From: Euclidia mi
Lineage: Eukaryota > Arthropoda > Insecta > Lepidoptera > Erebidae
Direction: 5' to 3'
Length of the DNA stretch: 64,000 nucleotides
Assembly: GCA_944739405.2 (NCBI GenBank)
Contig: OX123182.2
Span: 62,933,183 to 62,997,182, forward strand
Part shown: one piece after another, positions 33,419 to 44,324 of the stretch
Layout of the letters: each line of letters opens with the position of its first letter
Position numbering within the stretch: position 1 is the first letter of the stretch
Made by a program: the position numbers and the translations under genes
Notes under the pieces: generated by a model
Told to the model about the DNA's origin: nothing
The model's database searches: none
Seen by the model: the letters and a program-made list of their open reading frames with translations, nothing else

Positions 33419-34555
33419 TTAATAATTATGTCTTCTTTTCCTGCCTTTATTTTTGGAATAGTGCCTATGAGCTTTTTCTTTCATTTCGTCCGTCACATCC
33501 AAAAATGGTGATTTGCCCGTGAGTATATTACTGATTTCTTTGCACCAATTATTAATAAAAAAAATTGTACTTTTATTTACCAAGTATTTACTTAAAACCT
33601 CTTTATGGTCTTGACAGGATAAAAAAGTAATATCCAAAGTTATTGTTACTATTAGTCCTATATAATTTGCTAAATTTCTTTTGTTTGGATATTTTTTTAG
33701 TATTTCATTACTAAGATTTTCGACTTGGGCAAAGAAATCGAATAACGGCCTAGTAGGATAGCATAACCATTTTTTGCTACCATATTCTTTTGACTTAATA
33801 TATTTATGAAAGCTGTGCAGTCCTTCAGACTCTAAGTCGTTTTTACATACTGCACAGCTTTTGTATATATTTTTCTTAGCTAGGTATGCTATCCACCCAC
33901 TGCAATAACCTATTGCTGCGCACAAGATCCGATGGTGCCTTGCTAGTAAGAAGAACTTCCGTGTCTAAAATAGTCATATTTAAATGATCGTTCTCTATTT
34001 CATCCACACATTCAGTAGGAGGATTATTGTCTTCATGGTTCACTAAAAAATATTTTAGTGATTGGAAGCAAACACTGTCATCCTTTTCGCAATTAGACCC
34101 TACTGAATGTGGAGATGAAATATTATTAATTAGTAATGTTTTATATGCTCCTTCAAACGCTGACGCTGTTGGCATAGTATTGGCACATCCATGAGCTCGA
34201 ATTGCCCCAAAAAAGTTTTCAATTGGATCTTGATTAAAGTGTCGCAGCAATAGAGAGTTAACACCTTTGGAATGTAAATATTTAAAAATACGTTTAAAAT
34301 TTTCTATAGTTTTTATCCAGCTCGCGAGAGAAGGCACTACTCCTTGATTATTGGCATTTATAAATTTCATAGATTTTAAAATTGGAATGCTATAGTTCCA
34401 TAATTTATGATGGGGCGAAGATGCGGTGACAGCACTTCTGTATATTTTTCCATCTCTTATTTGGCTGTAGCTGCCATTGATGCTGTCGAACAGGTCATCA
34501 AAAAATAAAAGCAGGTCTGCTGTTTCTGTGCTCTCTTTTTCGAGAGCACCTAATC
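33419..34555 (-). CDS. P-like transposase, last exon (frameshifted)
   Basis: The acceptor TTTCTTTACAG ends at 34556, and the exon continues the phase-1 frame. First frame to 33876: ETADLLLFFDDLFDSINGS, the typical P/THAP9 insert, then DPIENFFGAIRAHG with the conserved acidic residue of the RNase H-like catalytic fold. Near 33930-33880 the reading shifts: the rest (GWIAYLAKK, CAVCKND, ending KNKGRKRRHNY, stop at 33419) is offset by one nucleotide. In relatives this is one continuous protein, so a 1-nt gain or 2-nt loss is likely, or an assembly error. No intron fits the break. Confidence 0.75.
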
Positions 34556-34712
34556 CTGTAAAGAAACACACATCACATAAACATATATTTTTATTAGTGA
34601 CTTGCTTTTCTAGGCAAAGAACATCAAAATTCATAAAAAAGCTAAAAAATAAACTGGTTGACCTTATGGTCCGCGGGCTTACTAATTTGTGTCATGTCGA
34701 TAATTATTTGAT

Positions 34713-34920
34713 ATGTCATCATCATCACCATCACCCTAGAATTTTTCTGGTTGCATCCCAATTATTAAGAACTTCTTCACGGAAATTCTAAATAATTTGT
34801 ACTACTAAGAAATTCTTGATAGAAAACCTTAGTAATATTTTCCGAGCCCGAACCGGGAATCGAACCCAAGACCTCATGATCAGCAGTCATTTACACTACA
34901 ACTAGACCGATGAGGCAGGA
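34713..34920 (-). mobile_element. tRNA-derived SINE with (GAT)n tail, in the last intron
   Basis: Perfect 11-bp duplication AATTATTTGAT (34702-34712 and 34921-34931). On the minus strand a tRNA-like head (GGTCTAGTTGTAGTG; B box GGTTCGATTCC) is followed by a body and GGTGATGATGATGAC. Confidence 0.85.
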
Positions 34921-35148
34921 AATTATTTGATCCGTGTGATCTCTAATAGGTAGATATGTTCGCATTTAGGAATATGTTTATCAGTGGCTTGTTGAACATG
35001 CAAATAGTTTCAGTACAGACTTAAAATATGCATCATGAAGATACAAAATGTCTACTAGTCAGATATGTTCAGTATTAGGTAATGCCAGTGTAATGCTTAT
35101 GGTATGCCGAAATGTGAGTAATTATTATTATTAGAAGATAATATATAC

Positions 35149-36255
35149 CTGCCATGCATCCAAGTGCTACTCCAACTGTTTTACTAAACACTTGGGTACA
35201 GTGTTTTACCCTCATCTTAGGTATTAATTCTGGCAGCACATGATGTGCTGTCAATTTTGGAACCAGCTTAACTCCACTGTAGCCTGGGCACCGTTTATAT
35301 AAGGCTATTATGTGCTGCCATTTTGCTGTGCATTCTTTGCCTTTCAAATTATATTTCAAATTTTTTGTCAGCAAATTATTTCTGACTCCCTTCATGAGAT
35401 GAGGTGGGTCATAGATAGGGAAAATTTTGTCATTTCCTATTTCAAAAAAACCTTCTCTATAAGCGCAATTATTTCTTAAATAATTTCCCTTAGTTTCATT
35501 TAACAACGACGAAATCGCTGACAAATTGGAGGCACCTTGGTCGCAAACTGTTGCAACTATTTTTAGACCTGTCTCTTGAATTTTAATTATGATATCTTTA
35601 ATATAGGCCTTCAATTCTGCAGCTTTTGTACTGCCACTACAAAAATAATATGCCAAAGGCTGTTTATATTTTTTGATAACACCTCTTATCATAAACACTA
35701 AGACATGATCACAATATTCTTTTATGCTCCTTTCTCCATTATCCACCAATCCTATAATTTTATCATTTTTTTTATCATATGCAATGCTGGGACCAATAGC
35801 CATCTCGTCAAATATAAGAGTGCAAAATTTATGGTTTTCAGCCATTTTGTCAACTCTGCGTTTGATGTGCTCAAATATGAAATTATTGATGCCAGGTTTT
35901 AAATTAACTTTATGCAGCAAATTTTGTAGAGTTCTTCGACTTGGCAAAACACATATTTTGCTCAATAGCCTATACGCCCTTGGAGATGGTTTGTAAAGAG
36001 AAAGAGCCAGAATTTTCTCGTTCAACGAAAATCGCCGTCCTTGTTTTTTCTTTCCGCTTTGAGAAGCTTGCATGTGACAAAATATTTTTGCAGGTTTTGT
36101 CATGTGCTTAGATATAATTTTAAATGCCTCTGTCCTTTTCATTCTTTTAGCCAGAACATATTTTTTTCTGAAATTGTTTTTATCACGCTCACATTTTTCT
36201 AATTGCTTAACCAGTGTCTTGTATTTCTTATGTTGAGCCAATGATAGATGAGGTG
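35149..36255 (-). CDS. P-like transposase, main exon
   Basis: The 1,107-nt exon lies between acceptor TTTATTTCAG (ends 36256) and donor GGCAG|GTATAT (35148). It is phase 1 at both ends. After a basic coiled-coil-like start (KQLEKCERDKNNFRKKYVLA) comes a helix-turn-helix segment, RRFSLNEKILALSLYKPSPR then LPSRRTLQNLL, then the RNase H-like core: TLIFDEMAIGPS and VATVCDQGASN with the family's conserved aspartates, and IYDPPHLMKGVRNNL. These are hallmark motifs of the P-element/THAP9 transposase family, which cuts and re-inserts DNA in the nucleus using GTP as a cofactor in Drosophila. No stop or shift lies within the exon. Confidence 0.9.
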
Positions 36256-36796
36256 CTGAAATAAAAAATAATTTTAATCAATATACAGTTTTAGAACCTC
36301 TTGTACAACAATCTTTTCTTGTTCATGCGTTACATAATGTTATAAGTGAAACTTAATTAAGTATAAAATAGTTACTGGGGAAAAGTGTCATGCATGGTTG
36401 TACTATTAGTCCAAGATACCAGGGCCGCCAGACCTTACTTATTTTCTCAGCAACGAAATGTATAAAATGATGAAGTGTTAGTATGTGCTATGAGTGTATG
36501 CACTATGCATACTTGCTAGCTTGGAGCGTGGGCCAATTTTTAAGTAGGAGGTGCTAAAGTTTGCTAAAAATGGTGCTAACTTTATTAAGTTCCTATTTCT
36601 TTCGTTTTATATACACTCATAGCACTACTAAAACTACATTATTCTATACATTTCGTTTCTGAGAGAATAAGTAAGGTCTGGCGGCCCTGTGATCTTACTC
36701 TATATACTCAGTTAAATATAGCTTGATTAGCCTTTATTATTGACGTTTGTCAAAATATTAGCATTATAAAATTTATATGAATATTTAATACTATAC

Positions 36797-36865
36797 CTTT
36801 GGCTTTCCTTGTTTTCGCCTTCTTTAGGCTTTCAGGCAGACCAGGAACATCTCGTAACTGATATC
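36797..36865 (-). CDS. P-like transposase, small linker exon
   Basis: 69 nt, acceptor AACTTGCAG (ends 36866), donor CAAAG|GTATAG (36796). It encodes GYQLRDVPGLPESLKKAKTR plus KAK, a lysine-rich linker that may act as nuclear localisation signal. Phase 1 on both sides links it to the repeated exon and the main exon in frame. Confidence 0.7.
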
Positions 36866-37405
36866 CTGCAAGTTAAATATTCATGTCATTTTATACACAA
36901 CAAAATACCCTCTATTTACAGAGTAGGTCAAAGTCAAAATATTATTTATTGTGCTGATTAACAAGTGCTGTAATTATTTTTAAAATTTAATTATTTCTGT
37001 TACCATTCTGATTTCTCTCGGTACATTATTAAAAATACGTGACGCTGCACAAAATAAAATTTCGTGCATCAGATGTGTTTTGCTCGGAACTATTTGTAAT
37101 TTGTCTTGATGTCTTAAATGGGTACGATAATTGAATAGTTCAGCACTATTTTTTTTGGTAGAGATGATTTACACATAAAACTGCTATAGTTTTTAGCATC
37201 AGGATGAGAAGCAGACTTTTCATTTACTTTCAGACAAACTACCTATGACTGATGAAGACGCTCATCAATCATCTCACTCAGAAGTTTAAGAAGGTTTACC
37301 TACTTTACTTGACCTGGGACTCTAACCCAAAATCATACATAATATTTCATTCAATACTGCTGTACAATTGTGATATTATTATTATGTGTACAAAGAGTAA
37401 AACAA

Positions 37406-37779
37406 GGCAGCGATAGCCTAGTGGAGATACCAACAGACTGCCATGCAGAGGGTATCGGGTTCGAATCCACGGCGCGCTCCAATGACTTTTCGGAGTTATG
37501 TGCGTATTGAATTATAAATTATCGCTTGTCCCGTGCCTCGGAGAGCACGTTAAGCCGTCGGTCCCGGTGGTCATGAAGATCTTTGATAGTTGTTATAGGG
37601 TGTAAGTACCTTCTAAATAAACTGACACTAGTCTAAACCATGGCATATGGCTATCCCTTCGGGTTGCGAAGGTTAGACAGGCAGTCACTCTGTGGAAAAG
37701 CTAATATTCAGCCAAATCCGGTTAGACTAGTAAGCAGACCTCAGGTTGAAACTGGGATAGCGCTAGGAGAATGAAATGA
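37406..37779 (+). mobile_element. tRNA-derived SINE (family D), 15-bp target duplication
   Basis: Perfect CAAAGAGTAAAACAA repeats (37391-37405 and 37780-37794). A box TAGCCTAGTGG and B box GGTTCGAATCC, then a long body with CCTCGGAGAGCACGTTAAGC and CCGTCGGTCCCGG. It sits in unit 1 only, so it came after the triplication. Confidence 0.9.
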
Positions 37780-37829
37780 CAAAGAGTAAAACAATAGTAG
37801 ATCTTTTATAAAATTTCTAACATACTGAC

Positions 37830-37946
37830 CTGTCATAGAAGTAGTAGTGTAAGTTGGAAGTACATTTGAAGTTGAAGTATAGCTAACACAGGTTATTGGT
37901 GCAACTGGCATCCTAGTGGCTTCTGGTCCATGTAACAGTTGATGAT
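37830..37946 (-). CDS. P-like transposase, repeated exon, copy 1 (most 3')
   Basis: 117 nt between acceptor TTAATTTCCAG and donor GACAG|GTCAGT, phase 1 at both ends. It encodes 39 codons starting DHQLLHGPEATRMPVAPITC and ending YTTTSMT, a proline-, serine- and threonine-rich linker without a known fold. It differs from the other copies at a few residues (VSYTST). Confidence 0.7.
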
Positions 37947-38621
37947 CTGGAAATTAAATGATACCAATATTAAATTAGTACATACAAAGACCTATTTCCC
38001 GAAAGAGTAGGCAGAGATTACGGACTTCAACTGACAGTTGTCCTGAGTTCTGCACCCTTTTTTGTGGTAGGAATAGGAGACAAACAAGCTGACGGATCGT
38101 CTGATGATAAACGATTAACGCCGCCCATGGACACCTGCAGGTAGGGAATGCAAATCTCGCCAGATTTGGGCTCAAGCGAGATCGCCAATTTCGAGATCTT
38201 GCGAGATTGGCAGTTTTGTATGTTTTTTTTTTGTAAATAATCGCAATATTTGAATACATTTGGCCAAAAATAATAACCATTTTAAGTATTATAAGATTTA
38301 TAAGATAAAGATTATTTTTCACGAATTTTTCAATAGATTTTTATGCTACAAACAATGTTTGAGGTACCTATCTGTCTTTAATATTTTAATAAACTTTCAT
38401 GAAGTAAACTTTTTTACTTCCTTACTTTAAGACTTTTGCAGAGGTATCTGTCAAATAAGAAATGAAAGACACAACCAGTCTTCGCTTATAATATGAAACA
38501 ATAAATCTTTAAATTTCTGAAATATAACATTAATTCTTTTATAATAAACAAAACAACGAGAGGTCAAAACAAAATAAAAACTATGGTACTGATAATAGTA
38601 CTGATATTACTAAACTATGGT

Positions 38622-38693
38622 ATTGATAATAATACCATAGTTTAGTAACATAAATTATAATTTATGTTACTAAACTATGGTATTATTATCAAT
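38622..38693. repeat. perfect 72-bp palindrome
   Basis: The sequence equals its own reverse complement from 38622 to 38693, centred in AAATTATAATTT. A further inverted copy of ACTAAACTATGGTA adjoins on the left (about 38609-38622), so two overlapping hairpins can form. Confidence 0.85.
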
Positions 38694-38957
38694 TAGGTAA
38701 ATAAAACTATAACTACTCAGTAGACCTTTTAGATATTACAGTTTAATTAACAAAATATACCAATAAGGTAAAGTATTAGAAATTGCAGATCCTGATTAAC
38801 AAATTATACCAATCAAAAGAAAGTTTGGTTCAGTTCAAATCAACTCTCAAAGCAACTCCGTCCGTGTCAATTCGCGCTTCGAATATGACGTTTTTATGCT
38901 CGAGTACAATGTCGTAAATCTCGCGAGATCTCACCCTTTTTTCGACCGAGATTAATC

Positions 38958-39335
38958 ATCATCCTCTTAGCGTTATCCCAGTTTGAATCTGGGGTCCGCT
39001 TTCTAGTCTAACCGGATTTGGCTGAATATTAGGTTTTCCATGGAGCGACTGCCTGTCTGACCTCCGCAACCCGAAGGGATAGCGATATTCCATGGTTGTA
39101 GACTAGTGACAGTTTATTTAGAAGGTAGGTACTGACGCCCTGTAACGACTGTCAAAGATCTTCATGACAACCGGGACCGACGACTTAACGTGCTCTTCGA
39201 GGCACGGGACAAGCGATAATTAACAATTCAATATGCACATAACTCCGAAAAGTCATTGGTGCGCGCCGTGGATTCGAACCCGATAAGGGTATCGGCCATG
39301 CAGAGGGCTGCATGGCAGTCTGTTGGTATATCCAC
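38958..39335 (-). mobile_element. tRNA-derived SINE (family D) inside the hAT MITE
   Basis: Perfect 17-bp duplication TTCGACCGAGATTAATC (38941-38957 and 39336-39352). Same head and body as 37406-37779, with an extra short repetition in the head (GAGGGCTGCATGG). The tail reads GATGATGAT on the minus strand. Confidence 0.9.
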
Positions 39336-39751
39336 TTCGACCGAGATTAATCTCGCTTAAAAATGCCGAGATCTCGCGAGAACGAGATTGCATTCCCTAC
39401 ATGCAGGAGTCACTAATAAATGTGTTGCCGGCCTTATAAAATGGAATATGCTCTTTTCTTGAAGCTCGTATTCAGTAACAGATCCAGAGTGGCTAGAATG
39501 AGCTATAGCTAGCATCAAGATGAGAAGCAGACTTTTCATTTACTTTCAGACAAACTACCTATGACTGATGAAGACGCTCATCAATCATCTCACTCAGAAG
39601 TTTAAGAAGGTTTACCTACTTTACTTGACCTGGGACTCTAACCCAAAATCATGCATAATATTGCATTCAACATTGCTGTACCATTGTGGTATTATTATTA
39701 TGTGTACAGAGTAAAACAATAGATCTTTTATAAAATTTCTAACATACTGAC

Positions 39752-39868
39752 CTGTCATAGAAGTAGTAGTGTAAGTTGGAAGTACATTTGAAGTTGAAGG
39801 ATGGCTAACACAGGTTATTGGTGCAACTGGCATCCTAGTGGCTTCTGGTCCATGTAACAGTTGATGAT
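39752..39868 (-). CDS. P-like transposase, repeated exon, copy 2
   Basis: 117 nt with the same acceptor and donor as copy 1; it encodes the same linker with VSHPST in place of VSYTST. Phase 1 at both ends, so inclusion or skipping keeps the frame. Confidence 0.7.
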
Positions 39869-39959
39869 CTGGAAATTAAATGATACCAATATTAAATTAG
39901 TACATACAAAGACCTATTTCCCGAAAGAGTAGGCAGAGATTACGGACTTCAACTGACAG

Positions 39960-40110
39960 TTGTCCTGAGTTCTGCACCCTTTTTTGTGGTAGGAATAGGA
40001 GACAAACAAGCAGACTGATCGTCTGATGATAAACGATTAACGCCGCCCATGGACACCTGCAGGAGTCACTAATAAATGTGTTGCCGGCCTTATAAAATGG
40101 AATATGCTCT
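39960..40110 (-). mobile_element. SINE-like dispersed repeat in unit 2
   Basis: On the minus strand: CCGGCAACACATTTATTAGT, GGTGTCCATGGGCGGCG, ATCATCAGACGATC, a widespread type of insect repeat related to 28780-28840. The same stretch is in unit 1 (about 38030-38133 and 39408-39440), where it is split by the MITE. No tRNA promoter boxes seen. Confidence 0.45.
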
Positions 40111-40162
40111 TTTCTAAGCTCGTATTCAGTAACAGATACAGAGTGGCTAGAATGAGCTATAA

Positions 40163-41325
40163 TAAATAATAAATAAATAAATAAATCATTTATTTTCTCA
40201 AGCTACATTGGCTCATGTGTTAGTAACAATTTACCTTAATACTATGTTAGTTTATAATCATAAATTAATAATAAAATAAATCAAGAAATCTGTGTGTATA
40301 TGAGACGCTACAGGTTCACCACAGAAGTGGAAAGCCTGGAGCAACGTCTCATATACACACAGTCGAGCCTACTCGCTATACAAATAAGTAATTTATTGGG
40401 ACTGGCCCGCACCCGGCGCACCAGGGACGCACATCTCTTCCGCATTGTGGCGTAGAAGTAGTCCACGCTTGCGTCGGCGAACATCCCTGATGCGCTACAG
40501 TATCGGGGCAGTCCCAACAACACCCGGAACGCATTATTATATTGCACACGAAGGGCACTGTACGATTTTTGAGCATAGTTTGCCCACAGGCTGCACGTGT
40601 AAAAAGAAGTGCAATATGCCCGAAACAAGGTAATTTTTACCTGTGCAGAACAACGAGCAAACCTGCGAGCCAACATATTTGCTCTAACCGACAGCGCCCT
40701 TCGCTCTCGTTCAATATCTTCATTGTCCTTGAGGTCAGTAGTCAAAACGTGTCCAAGGTATTTAAATCTGTGCACCCTAGATAACTGCGTGTTACACAGT
40801 TTGACGGGCGGCACAGTATTAAGACATCGACCACTGGCCCCAAAGACCATGATTTCACTTTTGTTTGTGTTATAGATTAAGCCATGACGACGAGCATAAT
40901 CTTCACAGATAGCTACCAGTCGCCTCAGACCACAGACCGAGGCGCTCAGCAGAGCCATATCGTCCGCGTAACTGATGTTGTTAACACATACACCGTCTAT
41001 GTGACATCCGACTCTCTCTCTGCTGAGCGTCGCGATCAGTTCATTAACATAAAGGTTGAAAAGAGTGGGTGAGCTTATACCTCCCTGTCTTACACCACAC
41101 TGCAATCGATAAGGTTCCGACAAAGCCCCTGCCCAGCGTACCTGGTTGATCTGGTCCCCATACCAATATTTAAGAGTTTTTATGAGCTCATGTGGCACTC
41201 TCTCTTTGTAGCACTTACTCCATAGAATATCGTAGGAGACCAGATCGAACGCCCTGGAGAGGTCCAGGAAGCACGCGTATACAGGTGTCTTGCGTTCAAC
41301 GTAGTACCCGACAGTCCACTTCTAT
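40163..41325 (-). mobile_element. 5'-truncated non-LTR retrotransposon in unit 2
   Basis: A minus-strand LINE copy begins abruptly at about 41325 and ends in a (TTTA)n tail (about 40190-40163). The short direct repeat CTATA at both edges fits the empty site seen in unit 1 (GAGCTATAGCTAGC). Only the RT-to-C-terminus part of ORF2 remains. Confidence 0.8.
40308..41325 (-). CDS. LINE ORF2 fragment: reverse transcriptase
   Basis: The frame is open across the whole insertion. RT blocks: FLDLSRAFDLVSYD (first catalytic Asp, about 41270), LQCGVRQGGISSPTLFNLYV, and ISYADDMALL (the YADD pair). Then the thumb, KFKYLGHVL-like RFKYLGHVLT, and the C-terminal ALRVQYNNAFRVLLGLPRYC. Nothing interrupts it up to the stop at 40308-40310, but the endonuclease and first RT blocks are absent, so it cannot mobilise itself. 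The clade (CR1/jockey-like group) is not settled. Confidence 0.8.
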
Positions 41326-41583
41326 AGCTAGCATCAAGATGAAAAGCAGACTTTTCATATACATTTAGACAGACTACCTATGACTGATGAAGACGCTCAT
41401 CAATCATTTCACTCACAAGTTTAAGAAGGTTTACCTACTTTACCTGGGACTCTAACTCAAAATCATGCATAATATTGCATTCAATACTGCTGTACAATTG
41501 TGATATTATTATGATGTGTACAAAGAGTTAAACAATAGTAGATCTTTTATATAATGTCTAACCTGTGTGTCTAACATACTGAC

Positions 41584-41700
41584 CTGTCATAGAAGTAGTA
41601 GTGTAAGTTGAAAGTACATTTGAAGTTGAAGGATAGCTGGCACAGGTTATTGGTGCAACTGGCATCCTAGTGGCTTCTGGTCCATGTAACAGTTGATGAT
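41584..41700 (-). CDS. P-like transposase, repeated exon, copy 3 (most 5')
   Basis: 117 nt between acceptor TTTAATTTCCAG (ends 41701) and donor GACAG|GTCAGT. It joins the THAP exon (ending ATG TCA G) in frame. It has ASYPST and LSTYTT where the other copies have VSYTST/VSHPST and LPTYTT. Being in the shortest unit and most diverged, it may be the original copy. Confidence 0.7.
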
Positions 41701-42054
41701 CTGGAAATTAAATAATAACAATATTAAATTAGTACATACAAAAACCTTTTTCCCGAAAGAGTAGGCAGAGGTTCGATGTACAAGTAATATCAAATTAAAA
41801 TTGTTCAATATAATCATGTCACATATCGTAGTCTGTAAGTCTCTTCAAAAAGCAATGAAACTGCAGTATAGAGGATTTCAGGATCACTGATATTTCTAAG
41901 ACATCCGACTGTCCGAAAAAAGGTGTGCAAGTATTCATTATTAATCAAAGAAGAATGTAGATTGTTGTAAGCTAATAATTAACTTACTTAACACAAAATG
42001 CTCTAGACAGTTAAAGTTGTTTTTATTCACTGCTTCATGCCGCTGGCTAGCTTT

Positions 42055-42245
42055 CATTACCCGCGTTATTTAAGGCTACTGCTCCGCTCCCGTCGCTCAT
42101 AGTGCTATGTTATATAGCCTATAGCCTCCCTCGATAAATGGCTTATCTAACACTGAAAGAATTTTTCAAATCGGACCAGAAGTTCCTGAGATTAGCGCGT
42201 CCAACCAACCAAACAAACAAACTCTTCAGCTTTATATATTAGCAT
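42055..42245 (-). mobile_element. Helitron-type terminal fragment
   Basis: GTTATATAGCCTATAGCCTC, then AGTTCCTGAGATTAGCGCG and AAACAAACAAACTCTTC match the 5'-terminal part of the elements at 1-642 and 4818-7429. The rest of the element is missing. Confidence 0.5.
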
Positions 42246-42353
42246 ATGATTACCATATACGACTATAAATACTACACTTGCTACTAAGTAGATGGTGTTA
42301 GCGGTGATACTAATAACATTTTTTTAACCCATATATTAGTTAAATATAATTAC

Positions 42354-42563
42354 CTGACATTAAATGAAGTCGTGGAACTGCTATACTGCTTAATCTATTC
42401 TTTGGATACTTGTGGATGTCTTCAAAATGTTTATCACAGACTCTTCTATTGCGAAAGACAACACCAGCATCCAATTCAGCTATGTTACCACCAATACTTG
42501 AAACCCAAATATTGAATTTCTCAGTACTTGTTTCAGGGTTTGGAAATCGGTGAAGAGTAACAC
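42354..42563 (-). CDS. P-like transposase, THAP exon 2
   Basis: 210 nt, acceptor TTTTTCCTCAG (ends 42564), donor GTCAG|GTAATT (42353), phase 1. It completes the THAP zinc finger: HRFPNPETS, conserved Trp in KFNIWVSSIG, then RRVCDKHFED with the C-x2-H pair, and AVPRLHLM in place of the AVPTIF-type motif. This domain binds specific DNA, in P elements sites near the transposon ends. Confidence 0.85.
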
Positions 42564-43030
42564 CTGAGGAAAAAGAATAAAAAAAATTAATATATAATTA
42601 ATATAAAAATTATATACATAATATAATATCCTGCCACAACTCACAATCATCTGAGCCCAAACCGGGCACTATGGTGACCAGATAACTGATAAACATACTT
42701 ATGTATTTCTAAACATAATAATACATACATAATAATATACATGATAATAATAATAAAACCCTTTTATGCCGAATTTGCTATAAGTTTGGCAATACATATT
42801 TTCAGTCCTGTTTACTATATGATGTCTTGCCATTTCGCGTTCCTCTTGGCATAAGCCTCCTCCATAATAAATAAACACATATATATTATGGATAAATTAC
42901 ACCCAGACACAGAACAAATCATCATGATCATCCACAAAGATTTGTCCTGGGTGGAACTCTAACTCACAACTACCGTCACACTAACCGCTAGACCAGTCAT
43001 ATCATCATATGGTATATTATATAATATTCT

Positions 43031-43273
43031 ACTACATTCACACAACACCATCTAGTCCCAAACTAAACAGAGCTTGTACTATGGGTACTAGACAATGGAT
43101 AAACATACATATATACTTTTTTTTTTGTAAATACATACATATTATACATAGAAACACCCAGACCAAGACAAACATCCATGTTCATGCACACAAATGTTTG
43201 ACTTGAGCGGGAATCGAACCCGCGACCTTCGGCGTAGCAGTCGCTTACAATACCGCTTCGCCAACCGGTCGTC
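43031..43273 (-). mobile_element. tRNA-derived SINE (family E)
   Basis: Minus strand: A box TGGCGAAGCGG and B box GGTTCGATTCC, body with GTTTGTCTTGGTCTGGGTG, an A-rich stretch, and an end near TGGTGTTGTGTGAATGTAG. It lies in the first intron of the P-like gene. An older relative is at about 42860-43000. Confidence 0.75.
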
Positions 43274-43989
43274 AATATTATAGTATATAACTTAATAATT
43301 TAATAAAATATTTATATTATCAAACAATTAAGTTATTTATTTATACAATTTGCTTGGCAACTTGTTACTTGCAAAGTAAAACAAAAAAATATGTAATAAA
43401 ATTTTTCATAAGGTTTGTTTCAATATTTTTTTTATTTGCAAATAATCATGGTCAATTAAGAAATTACATTCTTATCAAAATTTTTATATATCTGCATAAA
43501 ATCTATTCTATATTTTGTTTTTGTAATTCTGATTTGATAAAAATCAGGTATGTTTTCTCAACTCTTACAGACCAAACAAAAGAAAGATAATCATGTTTCT
43601 TATTAATATGATCCTGTTTCTGTATATTATAACAGGTTGTGATCAACCTAATCAGACACTGTTAGAATTGTTGGTGAACCTGAGCTCACATGTGACTTTA
43701 AATAAAGTCTAATAGGAGGTTTTACCTCTTTCTGAAAAGCCTTTTTAATATGGCAAGAGGTGCTATTGCTAACTTAGTGGACTTCTTGGCAGTGCACCTC
43801 ATGCCATCAAAAAAGGGGATTCACTCACATACTATAATATGATCACTAAAGTTCCAACTATGGGTTATAGAACGAACTCCCTGTTAAGGATATACCAAAG
43901 CACAATAGTATCCGGTTCTTTCCTAAAGGGTTGGCAACACGTGGGCTATACTGTTTACCTTATGAGGGCCGTCCACATGTTTGTCACAA

Positions 43990-44212
43990 TCTATAATAAT
44001 AATATTCTACCACATTCTTGGGACATGAAGGTGTCAAGTCCCAAGCTAAGCAGAGCTTGTACTATGGGTATTAGACAATAGAAGAACATACCTATATACT
44101 TTTCCTTCTGTAAATACATACATAATACATGGAAACAGCCAGAGCAAGTCAAACATCCATGTTCATGCACACAAAATGTTTGATTTGAGCGGGTATCGAA
44201 CCCGCGACCTAT
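43990..44212 (-). mobile_element. tRNA-derived SINE (family E), head-truncated
   Basis: Shares the body of 43031-43273 (CAAGCTCTGCTTAGCTTGGG, GAACATGGATGTTTGACTTG) and the B-box end of the head (GGTTCGATACCCGC) but lacks the A-box part. Confidence 0.7.
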
Positions 44213-44272
44213 CTATTTATCTTTGTACCAAGGAAACCGCTGTGTAGTATAAATTGCTGAATTAATACATAC

Positions 44273-44324
44273 CATCCTTCGTAGTCACTTTGCAACCAGG
44301 CACGCAACAAGATTTCTGTGACAT
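44273..44324 (-). CDS. P-like transposase, first exon (start of THAP domain)
   Basis: ATG at 44324 gives MSQKSCCVPGCKVTTKD before donor GGATG|GTATGT (44272), leaving phase 1. The C-x3-C pair (residues 7 and 11) is the first half of the THAP zinc finger; joined to the next exon it yields the full C2CH pattern. The position of Met a few residues before the first cysteines is the normal THAP protein start. No clear TATA box was seen upstream. Confidence 0.8.

Larger units (their letters stand above)
38142..39399. mobile_element. hAT-type MITE with internal palindrome, carrying a SINE
   Basis: Ends TAGGGAATGCAAATCTCG and CGAGATTGCATTCCCTA form the inverted repeat. The flanks are CCTGCAGG (38134-38141) and CATGCAGG (39400-39407), an 8-bp duplication with one mismatch; unit 2 shows the empty site ACACCTGCAGGAGTC (about 40051). 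Terminal parts are rich in CTCGCGAGAT motifs. Without the SINE and its extra 17 bp it is about 860 bp, non-coding. Confidence 0.85.
37190..41780. repeat. tandem triplication of an exon-bearing intron segment
   Basis: Unit 1 is about 37190-39516, unit 2 about 39517-41330, unit 3 about 41331-41775. After removing later insertions (SINE 37406-37794 including one duplicate, hAT MITE 38142-39407, LINE about 40163-41325), units 1 and 2 are each about 660 bp. Unit 3 ends earlier, after CGAAAGAGTAGGCAGAG. Each begins near TAGCATCA(A/G)GATGA and holds one 117-nt exon. Identity is high, so the duplications are recent; units 1 and 2 also share an older SINE-like stretch that unit 3 lacks. Confidence 0.85.
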
